Made by a program: the position numbers and the translations under genes | Shown: positions 44,225 through 51,659 of the stretch, piece after piece | How the letters are laid out: each line of letters opens with the position of its first letter | Numbering within the stretch: position 1 is the first letter of the stretch | Notes under the pieces: generated by a model | Seen by the model: only the letters and a program-made list of their open reading frames with translations | The model's database searches: none | Told to the model about the DNA's origin: nothing | Origin: JBNARI01 sp049718765 | Lineage (GTDB): Bacteria > Bacillota > Sulfobacillia > DUMF01 | Length of the DNA stretch: 57,394 bases | Assembly (NCBI GenBank): GCA_049718765.1 | Contig: JBNARI010000011.1 | Coordinates: 1-57,394, forward strand | Direction: 5' to 3'

Positions 44225-44488
44225 CTACCCGGAAGCTCGCCTCCGATGGGCGATTTGCGAAAAATGCACTTCTGTTTTGTGAAAGCTGTATCGGAAAGTC
44301 ACTCTCCAGTCGCCTACCCTGAGTCTGAAAACGCCGTCTTGCCCTCTAATTTCACGACGTCTCCGTGGGGAGAAAAAGTTTATTGTCTCAATTGCAGATT
44401 TAATCCTTACCTGCACTTCCCACTCAAGATTGTTCAACTGCCTTACGGCCCTGGGGGAGAAAAATCTCAAATACCAAGTACTTTCCAA
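44225..44488 (-). CDS. RelE/ParE-family toxin
   Basis: The protein of 81-87 residues has the compact RelE/ParE fold pattern: an N-terminal helix pair (RAVRQLNNLEWEVQVRIKSAIETI) and the beta sheet with LRVGDWRVTFRYSF, which carries the usual basic residues. Such toxins cleave mRNA at the ribosome (RelE) or poison gyrase (ParE), and sequence alone does not decide. TTG 44488 and TTG 44470 are possible starts; the latter overlaps the antitoxin stop as TTGA. This is the only toxin of the island whose frame is intact. Confidence 0.8.
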   Translation of the reverse strand: MESTWYLRFFSPRAVRQLNNLEWEVQVRIKSAIETINFFSPRRRREIRGQDGVFRLRVGDWRVTFRYSFHKTEVHFSQIAHRRRASG

Positions 44489-44589
44489 ACATCTTCGGCT
44501 CTCACGCCCTTACCTGCGTGAATTTCGGCAAACCCTGCTTCAATTTCCCGAGCTTCTTCCAGCGTAACTCGCTCTGTCGGCCAGGCCAT
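44467..44589 (-). CDS. Small antitoxin partner of the RelE-type toxin
   Basis: The 40-residue frame is too short for most gene finders. Its end, AEIHAGKGVRAEDVWKVLGI, resembles the C-terminal toxin-binding helices of RelB/Phd-type antitoxins (AEGKxxxxEEVxxxLGL pattern). Its stop overlaps the toxin start, as expected for a TA operon. An N-terminal DNA-binding part is not obvious in this frame, so the gene may be truncated at its 5' end or belong to a short-antitoxin family. Confidence 0.6.
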   Translation of the reverse strand: MAWPTERVTLEEAREIEAGFAEIHAGKGVRAEDVWKVLGI

Positions 44590-44696
44590 AGACCTTAGCA
44601 TAGTCACGCGGTCTACATGGTAAAGCCACCACTTTCAGCCCCAAGACCATTACGCCCATTTGCCAATGGTATCGTAGATCCTGTACCAAACAAATG

Positions 44697-44764
44697 GCGT
44701 TCAACGCTAAGAACCAGCCTTTGCGACAGGTGCGGTGAGACTTCAGTATCTGTGGTGGCCCTCG
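44697..44764 (+). repeat. Dispersed repeat, copy 1
   Basis: About 68 bases match 46830-46896 in the same orientation at roughly 80 percent identity by eye. Shared blocks are GAACCAGCCT, GGTGAGACTTCA and TATCTGTGG. No family is recognised. It ends just before the kamE fragment and may mark a boundary of a degraded element. Confidence 0.65.
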
Positions 44765-44774
44765 GATGGGGCTG

Positions 44775-44890
44775 GAGCTTGCCATAAGCTAAGTTACGAC
44801 GTGGGGTTTGGGCCAGGTACGGTGGCGTCAGAGGTGGCAGCGTTCATTGTACAGGTACTGGCGAAGAAGCTTCGCTGGTTCGCACCATAA
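44775..44890 (+). pseudogene. Degenerate duplicate of the kamE 3' end
   Basis: Translation gives ELA, then after a one-base deletion KLSYDVGFGPGTVASEV followed by AAFIVQVLAKKLRWFAP and stop. The end of intact kamE reads ELAIELGYDAGFGPGTV, then PSEVASFIVQTLAKKL. DNA identity over about 115 bases is roughly 80 percent, and both copies end at a stop codon. It is in the same orientation as kamE and 600 bases past its end, with the RelE module between. It may be the remnant of a second kamE gene or of an old tandem duplication or integration event at the kamE 3' end. Confidence 0.85.
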
Positions 44891-45702
44891 GAGCTGCGTT
44901 AAGCTGCTCTAACTATCCTCAGACGGCACCCTTGAGGCTGCGTTTGCTCGACCGTAGCCACCCTATCTAGCTTGGTCACCCAGTTACGACTCATGGCCTG
45001 AGAAGCGCCTGCGTTCTTCGTCGTGCCCCCCTCGAAAAGCTCGCCCGGTCGACAAGAATCGAGCTTGTACCCTTCCCTACTGTGGTAGAAAGGAGCTAAC
45101 CTGACTTTCGCATTAGAACCGATGATCCCGGCTAGAACGCATTTGCGTTTGAGCAATAGGCAGTATGCGGCGTTGACTCGGGTTTTGTCCAGTTTCATTG
45201 GGTCTCGCGCTATCCCCGGAACGGTTCAGGTCAACGACGTGCTCTATCTCGGGAGGGGCTGCGCTTCTCGGCTTCACTTCAATTCAGGCTGGTGGTGGGA
45301 ATGCTGCCGTCACAACCTCGTAGGTGCGGAGCTTTGCGTGGCCTCTGCAATGAGGTGTGTATAGGTGTACGTTACATGGTTTTCTCTATCGGCGGAGACA
45401 CAAAAGGAAAACATGGGTGCACACCCTGTCCGCAAACTAGCAGAACGTCGGTCCTTCTGCGAGCGGACTCTTCATGTTGCGAAAGGCGTTCTCTGCCTTA
45501 GACGTGCGTTCAAGAGCAATCAGCGTGACCTGACACGTGACGGAGAGATGGGGCACCCTACTTGGCCACGCAAGCTGGGTGCCTGCACGAATCACGTGCT
45601 GCAGCTCAGAGGCAGTAGGCAGCTAGCAACGTCACTTGTTTGGAGACGACGTGATTGTTTCCAACTCACAGGTTGTTATTCTGGACTTTGGAGGAGGTGG
45701 AC
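44891..45702. other. Gene-poor segment of the accessory island
   Basis: About 810 bases hold no gene I can support. The longest frames are 99 codons on the minus strand (44899-45198) and 132 codons on the plus strand (45365-45763), both without ribosome site or recognisable family features. By eye the base composition is less GC-rich than the flanking operons. I read it as decayed sequence. Confidence 0.5.
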
Positions 45703-45951
45703 TTGTTGCCAGCAGTTGAAACCATCCGTCTTGGATCAAAATGCCGAATGGTCCTGCCCATGAAGCTCAGGAAGGCCCTCGGCGTCTCTGAGGGAAGCGA
45801 GCTGCTGGCGTTGCTTCTGGGCAACACAGTAGTACTCGTGCCCAAGCCAACCAGCTATGCTGATCGGCTTCTGGGGCTTTATGGCGACATCTGGGCACGT
45901 ACCAACCCTGAGGGTTACCTGGCAGAGGAGAGAAATTCTTGGGAAGACTGA
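45703..45951 (+). CDS. AbrB/MazE-type antitoxin (VapB-like)
   Basis: The 82-residue protein has an N-terminal swapped-hairpin DNA-binding domain: TIRLGSKCRMVLPMKLRKALGVSEGSEL. A C-terminal toxin-binding tail ends LAEERNSWED. Start TTG 45703 has a strong ribosome site (GAGGAGGTGG). It overlaps the following PIN-domain frame, as in VapBC operons. The gene is intact while its partner is not. Confidence 0.85.
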   Translation: MLPAVETIRLGSKCRMVLPMKLRKALGVSEGSELLALLLGNTVVLVPKPTSYADRLLGLYGDIWARTNPEGYLAEERNSWED

Positions 45952-46395
45952 AAGAACTGGCGTGTTCCGCAGGAATCGTGGCCATTGACGCCAGCTGCCT
46001 TATCTACTACCTTGAGGGAAGCGAGTTTGCACGTGAGCTGAGGAATGAAGTTTTCCAACCGCTGGAGCAGGGCGCGTTCCACGCTGTCGTATCCACACTC
46101 GGCTAGCAGAACTACTAGTCCTCCCGAAATGTCTTGGCAAAGAGGATGCCTGCAACAAGTACGTAGCTCTCCTGTGCTCTTACCCCAACATAGAAGTGGT
46201 TCCCTTGAGTGTAGAGATCGCAGTGCGCTGCGCACATATCCGTGCAAAATACCTAGCGTCCGGACCCCTGACGCAATCCACCTTGCCACAGCGGCAGAAA
46301 AGAACGCTAGGCTCTGTCTCACGAACGACTCCAGGCTGCCCCAGAAGGTAGAAGGAGTCGAAGTCGCCGTGTTAAGCAAGATCCTATCCATTTGA
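45939..46395 (+). pseudogene. Frameshifted PIN-domain toxin (VapC-like)
   Basis: TTG 45939 opens a frame that reads IVAIDASCLIYYLEG, the PIN-domain start with its first metal-binding Asp, and stops with TAG near 46110. The protein continues in another frame as LAELLVLP, then NKYVALL to VVPLSVEIAVRCAHIRAKY. It moves again near 46260 to RTPDAIHLATA, LTNDSRL and VEVAVLSKIL, ending at 46395. All PIN motifs are present but in three frames, so two indels have inactivated it. An intact VapC would be a toxin ribonuclease. Confidence 0.85.
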
Positions 46396-47303
46396 CGATC
46401 GCCCGCCCCGCGCAGTTCTCCTGGATCACTTACGCCTGACTTAGCCGTTTTTCTGGGTGATATAGAGCCATGCCCTGGATTATTTCCGAGCTTTAAGCCT
46501 ACTGTTCTTGCCTGCTGCAGCTGCCCGGGGCTCTGGCAACACCCTGGGGTGGTGATAAAGAGCAGGCGCATAAGCTCGGTGACTTCCCCCTCCTCGTATG
46601 CGCCTGAAGGCAGGGGCCCGAGGGACGGAAAAACGCCGGGAATCAGCCCTGCAGTCAAAGGCCCGAACCGTTGAGATGTAGACCTCGCTGTCAGGCTGGC
46701 CGGACGGTAAAGGCGGTAGCCGTCGGCGATGAAGGTCTTCAGCCTGAGCCTGTACATCGAGTACCTGGGTAGAAAGCTAAGGTTGTTTAGCATTATATAA
46801 GGGAAGTTGACCTCCTGTACTAAGCAACCGCGTTCACCGCTATGAACCAGCCTTGCGGCAAGTGAGGTGAGACTTCATTATCTGTGGCGGTCGTCGAATA
46901 CAGCATGAGGTTGACATGGAGCGAGACCGGCGGTGCGGCATTTGAGCATACCCACGGTGGCAGGCCGTGTGGGAAAGCGCGCTTGGAGGCCGGAACTGCG
47001 GAGTGGACTGCATCAACGTGAGGACTCAGTGAACTGCCGATGCTAACACTCCCTTGGGTCTACTCGGTTTCATGAAGATTCGACATGAATCGAGCTTTCC
47101 CACGCGAGTAATGTGCCAAAAACGTGTCAGGAGCCAATTTGCAAAAGGGTGCTTGTCGGTGGAGCGAGACGGGCTACATTCTGTGGATCGGCAGCAGAAA
47201 GCTTCGGTGATGCCAGCGTGGAGCTCTGGTGGATTTGCTGCAATTGGTCCCTGAGGACGGAGGAGGACATTGACGGGAGGGTTATGCGATGTGAGACATA
47301 CCT
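46396..47303. other. Gene-poor segment with dispersed repeat
   Basis: About 900 bases contain no recognisable gene except repeat copy 2 (46830-46896). A long open frame on the minus strand (45915-46793) mostly overlaps the vapC remnant, and its non-overlapping N-terminal part has no family features I recognise. Short frames near 47054-47280 are unassigned. Confidence 0.5.
46830..46896 (+). repeat. Dispersed repeat, copy 2
   Basis: This is the partner of 44697-44764, with blocks GAACCAGCCT, GGTGAGACTTCA and TATCTGTGG in the same order. The matching sequence ends near 46896, beyond which the two loci differ. Confidence 0.65.
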
Positions 47304-47456
47304 GTGCTTTACAGCAATGTTGTTGCTGTTGAAACAGGTCCGTTTGACATCTTGCTGAGGTTCGGGTTGAAAGGAGATCGTCGGAGTTCAGCACCTTCAC
47401 CGGAGGAGATGAGACTTGGAAAGCATTGTGTTCTCCACCCACGATTGCCTTGGTAG
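47304..47456 (+). CDS. Small DUF3467-like ORF, probably remnant
   Basis: A 50-codon frame from GTG 47304 reads LYSNVVAVETGPFDILLRFGL, which resembles the core of DUF3467 proteins (YANxxxVxxxPxDFxLxFG). It has no good ribosome site and lacks the family's C-terminal part. It overlaps the start of the following toxin pseudogene. The assignment is tentative. Confidence 0.35.
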   Translation: MLYSNVVAVETGPFDILLRFGLKGDRRSSAPSPEEMRLGKHCVLHPRLPW

Positions 47457-47759
47457 GTGGATCGTACTGACGGAAGAAGTATGGACTCATATCAGGAGAG
47501 ACATCCTGAAGTAGCCTTGTCGGCAATTCGAAGTACGCTTGAAAGCCCAAAGTCTCAAATACTTCCAAGTTCCAAGGTGGCCACGAGTGAAGTATACTTC
47601 AATTACGGGGCGGATACTAGGCTGAAGTATAGTCACTTGTATTGCAAGGTAGTCGTTGATTGCTCCGGGGTTCCATTAAAAGTCGTCACAGCAATGTATC
47701 AACGAGGCTTTCGGGGAGCTAGACTAGACGGGGGAAGGGAACATGGATATGGCAACTGA
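47416..47759 (+). pseudogene. Frameshifted PBECR-like nuclease toxin
   Basis: TTG 47416 has a good ribosome site (GGAGGAGATGAG) and reads FSTHDCLGRWIVLTEEVWTHI, then meets a TAG near 47515. The protein resumes in the next frame as RHPEVALSAIRSTLESPK and ends with VYFNYGADTRLKYSHLYCKVVV to VVTAMYQR. The pattern THDxxGRxVxLTExxWxHI followed by HPE is that of the barnase/EndoU/colicin-like PBECR superfamily. A one-base deletion near 47490 explains the shift. The next gene encodes a DUF2283 protein, the usual partner. Confidence 0.72.
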
Positions 47760-47982
47760 TAAAGTCGTGGATGTATACTACGACAAACAGGCTGACGTGC
47801 TGTACATTAGCGTCGGCGAGCCTGTGCCTTCCGTCAGCGTTGAGGATGACGAAGTAGAAGGGCTGCATTTGCGTTATTCGATTGATAGTGAGGAGCTTTC
47901 CGGGGCTACAATTGTCTGGTATTCACACCAAGACAAAGCGCAGATTCGAAAGAGGCTGCCGTTCGAAGTGTGTCTCCCTTAG
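47743..47982 (+). CDS. DUF2283 domain protein, probable antitoxin
   Basis: The 79-residue protein has the family pattern YYDKQADVLYISVGEPV in its first half and the GATIVW strand in its second half. DUF2283 genes often sit beside small nuclease-like genes and are thought to act as antitoxins. ATG 47743 has GGGGGAAGGGAA upstream and overlaps the broken toxin frame. It is intact. A terminator lies 260 bases after it. Confidence 0.82.
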   Translation: MDMATDKVVDVYYDKQADVLYISVGEPVPSVSVEDDEVEGLHLRYSIDSEELSGATIVWYSHQDKAQIRKRLPFEVCLP

Positions 47983-48667
47983 CTAGAGCCTGCTTCAGGG
48001 AAGGCGTCCAGCGCCGATTTCAGCCCGCTGAGTCGGGAGCCGCTACTGAACTCTAACTCAATTCAATTGGGTACTGGCCTCATACAGCCCGTCTGACTTT
48101 TGCGGCTTTTGACTGCTCTTGCTGGGCAGCTGTGCTCCTCACCTGCCCAAATCAACTGTAGAGGTGCTCAAAGCTACTGTCCTGCTTGGGGTGTACTCAA
48201 CATCTTAACTTCACCCGACTTACGCACTCTGACAATTGTTTCAGGCCGTTTTCGGCCTTTTTTGGAACCCGGAAGCCTTGAGAATTCTGGTGGCCATCTC
48301 GAGAATGTCCAAGTCAGTGACAACTAGGGGAGTGGTGGGGCATTGCGATGGGCTTTGTGATGTGTCATGGAGCGCGGGCTCGCTTCGGAGGCAGCGAGGA
48401 AAGCGACGTTTGCTAACGCCTCTGGCTTCGAGAAGGCTTACCTGTAGCTATGCTGGACGAGCAGGATCCAAGCATTGACTTGATTGGTATCGCGCAAAAT
48501 GCCTGCTGCAGACAAGCGGGGGAATCAGTTCATAGCTACGGCGAAAAGGCCATTAATCGCCAAGGCTCCAACGGCCGTACGGTGCTCTCGTTGAAACCTG
48601 TACCCCGTGGCGTTAGGGGCGGTCGCGAACCCTTCGTCAGCCACGTTCTGCGCGCATCTCTTGAAAG
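47983..48667. other. Gene-poor segment with one terminator
   Basis: About 685 bases lie between the DUF2283 gene and the Panacea antitoxin. Apart from the terminator at 48243-48263 I see no supported gene; the frames of 75-105 codons lack family features and ribosome sites. Confidence 0.5.
48243..48263 (+). terminator. Terminator in the accessory island
   Basis: The perfect stem AGGCCG (48243) / CGGCCT (48253) with loop TTTT is followed by five T. It would end transcripts coming from the DUF2283 module. Confidence 0.75.
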
Positions 48668-49708
48668 TCACTCCGCCCAAAACCGACGGACTATCTCCAC
48701 GGAATCAGCGTCGAGGTATGGGATTACCTCTCCTGTCTCCCTAACCATCCAGACATTCTCGCTATGAGAGAGCTCGCTCAGTTGAGTTGCAGTGAGAGCA
48801 CCAAAGCGGTCCACCAGTTTGCCCAGCACTTCCAGCTCGGTCTGGGAGAGTTCCGCCAGGTCTGGCACTGTGGTTGGCACGATGATATCGCCTGACCATT
48901 CTTCGGAGTCCTTGGGCACCAGTGCGACGTAGCCGGACTCCTCCAACAGCGAGAGCAACAGGTGGAACTTGTCGGGCATCGGCCCGTAGGGGAGGCGTCT
49001 GTAGGCCAGGCCCGTCAGTGACGCGCGGTACTTGGCAAAGTGGGCAAAGTCGGCAATCCAGAGCAGCTTGGCCAGCTTGGTTTTGAATAGGGTTGGCACC
49101 CTTTGGGCCAGCCACAGAACGATGGTTGCCACGTGATGAAGATCAAAGCGCCGAAAACCGTGCAAAGCCGGGTCTACGCCGTACGAGGCGGCCTGGGTCC
49201 TCTCAAATGCGGTGATAAGCGCGCTCTCGGTAGAGGCAGTGGCTTGGGCTGTGATTTTGGCTCGGAGGCTTTCCCACTCCTTGGGTGAAAACCTGCACTT
49301 GTTTTCTTCGAGCTTCTCGAGGAGAAAGAGGGGGTCTTGGCCTACTTTTCTGAGTAATGCGTCGTGTGCAGCGTCCTGAAGCGCTCCCTTTTCATAGCGG
49401 TGAATTGTAACCACGCTCCAGTTGAGCGCTCGGGCAAGCGCCCGCTGGGAAAAGCCGTAGCGTTCGCGGATAGCCCGAATTGCCTCGGGAGTGAGGAAGC
49501 CACGTTTAGCCCTGTAGATATAGTAGGCTGTCTTGAGGTTTTGCTCCTCGGCTTGCATATCGAAGAGCTCAGTGCCACATACCGTGCATCGGGCTATCTT
49601 TGCTTGTATTTGGATTGGCTCTTCGCGAACCAGAAGCGTTTGCGCCCTGGTTTCATATTGTACTGGGCGTTCTGAGATGCAGTTGGGGCAGAACAATGAG
49701 TTGGCCAC
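48668..49708 (-). CDS. Panacea/SocA-domain antitoxin with MqsA-like zinc and HTH domains
   Basis: The 346-residue protein has an N-terminal zinc-ribbon (CPNC near residue 7, CTVC near 42). A helix-turn-helix of the Xre type follows (YGFSQRALARALNWSVVTIHRYE). The C-terminal Panacea (SocA/DUF4065) domain includes LFKTKLAKLLWIADF and YRRLPYGPMPDKFH. The first two parts match MqsA-like antitoxins; Panacea domains are known to neutralise diverse toxins. I start at GTG 49708, with AAAGGAGG upstream. The open frame runs to 49873, but those residues are the C-terminal half of the broken toxin gene next to it. Confidence 0.85.
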   Translation of the reverse strand: MANSLFCPNCISERPVQYETRAQTLLVREEPIQIQAKIARCTVCGTELFDMQAEEQNLKTAYYIYRAKRGFLTPEAIRAIRERYGFSQRALARALNWSVVTIHRYEKGALQDAAHDALLRKVGQDPLFLLEKLEENKCRFSPKEWESLRAKITAQATASTESALITAFERTQAASYGVDPALHGFRRFDLHHVATIVLWLAQRVPTLFKTKLAKLLWIADFAHFAKYRASLTGLAYRRLPYGPMPDKFHLLLSLLEESGYVALVPKDSEEWSGDIIVPTTVPDLAELSQTELEVLGKLVDRFGALTATQLSELSHSENVWMVRETGEVIPYLDADSVEIVRRFWAE

Positions 49709-50052
49709 CTCAAACGCCTCCTTTGCCTTGGGAAAAGGGATAGTGGAGCTCCCAGGAGGCACTTTCCCGTTTGTTATGGTTAGCTTTATGTAGAGTCTTA
49801 TTCCGCAGAAAGACGGGCCAAACACCCACCATTTGAGTTGCCTGCCTTTGTCATCTGGCACGGAACTTGACAATAGTCCCGTAGGGTTAGACTTCTCAGC
49901 ACGGAAGGTACCTCGCTAGGGAGCATGCCGAGGGAGGCGAGGGCACTGGTGTTCTTGTCTCTGTCAACGAAGACGAGGTTATCGTCCTGTGCCAGTGCAA
50001 GTTTGAGCTCCAACAACAACTGTCTGATCTCTTGTTCAGAAGGCAGAGCCAC
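49709..50052 (-). pseudogene. Frameshifted MqsR-like toxin
   Basis: One frame from about 50052 reads QLLLELKLALAQ, VFVDRDKNTSALASLGM and LTLRDYC, the N-terminal half of MqsR-family toxins. At about 49875 the frame is lost. The C-terminal half continues in another frame as VPDDKGRQLKWWVFGPSF and GIRLYIKL, which then runs without a stop into the antitoxin frame. A single indel near the DYC motif accounts for the split. MqsR toxins are mRNA interferases. The start codon is uncertain because GGAGG lies almost against GTG 50052. Confidence 0.82.
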
Positions 50053-50405
50053 CCTCCGGCGGTGTTATCAATTGATAGCATCGGCATAACCCGTTGGGAC
50101 AGGAAATGCAATTCTGAAATGTTGGAGCTTGAGGAGCGCAGGTGACGGGAATTTGGATCGTACGTTTGGCAGAGCGGGCGCTTGGCTGGAGTGCGTGCCG
50201 GTTGACGGCGAGAAGACTGCTTGAGGGGCTGGTACAGGCTTTGAGGTAGAAACGAAAAAGTGTGATGCGTAGTTTCGGCGCAAAGTGCCTCAGAGGCCGG
50301 CAACTTTGTGAAGTGGCAGCATGCCGGCGGGTTGGTTAGGTATGCCAAAGGGCTGCGTGCAGAAGGTCCTGAGGAAGGTGGCGCGGGTTTGCAGGCGTGC
50401 TTCGG
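50053..50405. other. Intergenic region at the end of the island
   Basis: About 350 bases separate the MqsR remnant from the rpoE promoter. I see no supported gene. The minus-strand promoter of the antitoxin operon probably lies at its left end. Confidence 0.5.
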
Positions 50406-50433
50406 TTGATAAGTTTCGGGAATCTGGTAAAAT
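50406..50433 (+). promoter_or_regulatory. Vegetative promoter of the rpoE-pyrG unit
   Basis: TTGATA (50406-50411) and TAAAAT (50428-50433) are 16 bases apart, and TGG precedes the -10. It leaves a leader of about 55 bases before rpoE. Confidence 0.7.
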
Positions 50434-50494
50434 TACTCTGAGTTGAAGCGGGCAGGGCGCGGGCCCTGGTTGCACCGGTTGGGAGTGGTGCAGA

Positions 50495-50917
50495 GTGAAC
50501 GAAGAAGTGAGGAGGGCTGCGGAACAGGTGGCAGCCAACGGAGGGTCGGCTGCGGACATGGTATACGCAGCCCTTAAGGTAAATGGAAGCCCCATGAAGG
50601 TAAAGGACTTAATTGACCTGGTGGTTTCCATAAAGCTTGGGGATGGCGCTTCCGATGGGGGCTCTGGGAAGGTTGACGCTCAGCAGAAGGCCAGGCTTGC
50701 GGCAAGGGTGCACACCGAGATCAACCTGGACTTGAGGTTCGTGTACGCTGAGAAGGGCATGTGGGGACTGCGCGAGTGGGTCAAGCCACAGCCGGTCAAG
50801 AGGGTGATCACGGTGACGCCCCGCAGCAGTTCTGGTTTGGAGAGCTGGCTGAAGAGCATTACGGGCGAGGAGGACGAGGAGGAAAAGCAGGCCGAAGACG
50901 ATTGGGCACCAGCGTGA
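50495..50917 (+). CDS. rpoE: RNA polymerase delta subunit-like protein
   Basis: The 140-residue protein has an N-terminal HARE-HTH fold (ADMVYAALKVNGSPMKVKDLIDLV; FVYAEKGMWGLREW). A short acidic C-terminal tail (GEEDEEEKQAEDDW) follows. Delta aids release and recycling of RNA polymerase in Firmicutes. Here the acidic tail is shorter than in Bacillus. GTG 50495 is the start, with GGGAGTGG upstream. The position two genes before pyrG resembles the common rpoE-pyrG order in Firmicutes. Confidence 0.85.
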   Translation: MNEEVRRAAEQVAANGGSAADMVYAALKVNGSPMKVKDLIDLVVSIKLGDGASDGGSGKVDAQQKARLAARVHTEINLDLRFVYAEKGMWGLREWVKPQPVKRVITVTPRSSSGLESWLKSITGEEDEEEKQAEDDWAPA

Positions 50918-50953
50918 TGAGGCGTGAGGACCAAATGCCAGGGGGGAAAGCAC

Positions 50954-51646
50954 ATGGTGATCAAGTGGCTGGGACACGCGTGTTTCCTGATCACGTCGGA
51001 GGCGGGAACCAGGATCATCACGGACCCCTTTGATGAGACTGTTGGCTATGTGGTGCCGTCTCAGGAAGCGGACATCGTGACGGTAAGCCATGACCATTTC
51101 GACCACAACGCTGTGAAGTTCGTGAAGGGAAGCCCGGTGGTGGTTCGGAGTCCTGGCGAGCACCGGGTTAAGGGAGCCAAGGGCGAGGAGATCGAGATCA
51201 CGGGTCTAGCTTGCTGGCACGATGAGGTGCGTGGGGCCAAGCGGGGGCCAAACGTGGTGTTCAAGCTCAAGATGGACGGGCTTAGCGTGGTGCACATGGG
51301 GGACATCGGCCACGTGCTGGGTTCGGACACGGTGAAGGCCATTGGTCAGGTGGACGTGCTACTGGTGCCTGTGGGCGGCACCTACACGGTGGACGCAGAG
51401 GGCGCAGCAGCCATCGTGGGGGAGCTCAAGCCCAAAGTGGTCATACCCATGCACTACAAGACCCCGGTTATGAACTTCCCAATCACTACGGCAGAGCCGT
51501 TCCTCAAGAAGATGTCCAACGTGAAGAAGCCGGGCGGGACGTTAGTGCAGATCACGCAGGAGTCCCTAAAGGAGCTGCTGAAAGACACGAAGCAGGGTCA
51601 AGAAGGAAGACAAGGTCCAGTGGTGATAATGCTGGACTATGAGTAA
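50954..51646 (+). CDS. Metallo-beta-lactamase-fold hydrolase (UPF0173/UlaG-like)
   Basis: The 230-residue protein begins VIKWLGHACFLI, a hallmark of the UPF0173 group, and has the zinc motif HDHFDH (HxHxDH, near residue 46). Further metal ligands are suggested by MGDIGH and MHYKTP. The substrate is unknown. ATG 50954 has GGGGGG upstream; the frame extends 30 bases earlier. It lies between rpoE and pyrG and slightly precedes or overlaps the pyrG frame. Confidence 0.88.
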   Translation: MVIKWLGHACFLITSEAGTRIITDPFDETVGYVVPSQEADIVTVSHDHFDHNAVKFVKGSPVVVRSPGEHRVKGAKGEEIEITGLACWHDEVRGAKRGPNVVFKLKMDGLSVVHMGDIGHVLGSDTVKAIGQVDVLLVPVGGTYTVDAEGAAAIVGELKPKVVIPMHYKTPVMNFPITTAEPFLKKMSNVKKPGGTLVQITQESLKELLKDTKQGQEGRQGPVVIMLDYE

Positions 51647-51659
51647 AGGGTGGAGGAAC

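Noticed and set aside
44899..45198. 99-codon minus-strand frame in the island, possible transposon-associated gene
   Set aside because: No ribosome site and no motif I can name; I could not tie it to TnpB or another transposase.
45915..46793. 292-codon minus-strand frame in the island
   Set aside because: Half of it is opposite the vapC remnant, and the rest has no family features.
44180..50450. Possible intact insertion sequence, integrase, CRISPR array or phage genes in the island
   Set aside because: I found no transposase or integrase motifs, no regularly spaced repeats and no phage structural genes; only TA modules, remnants and one repeat pair.
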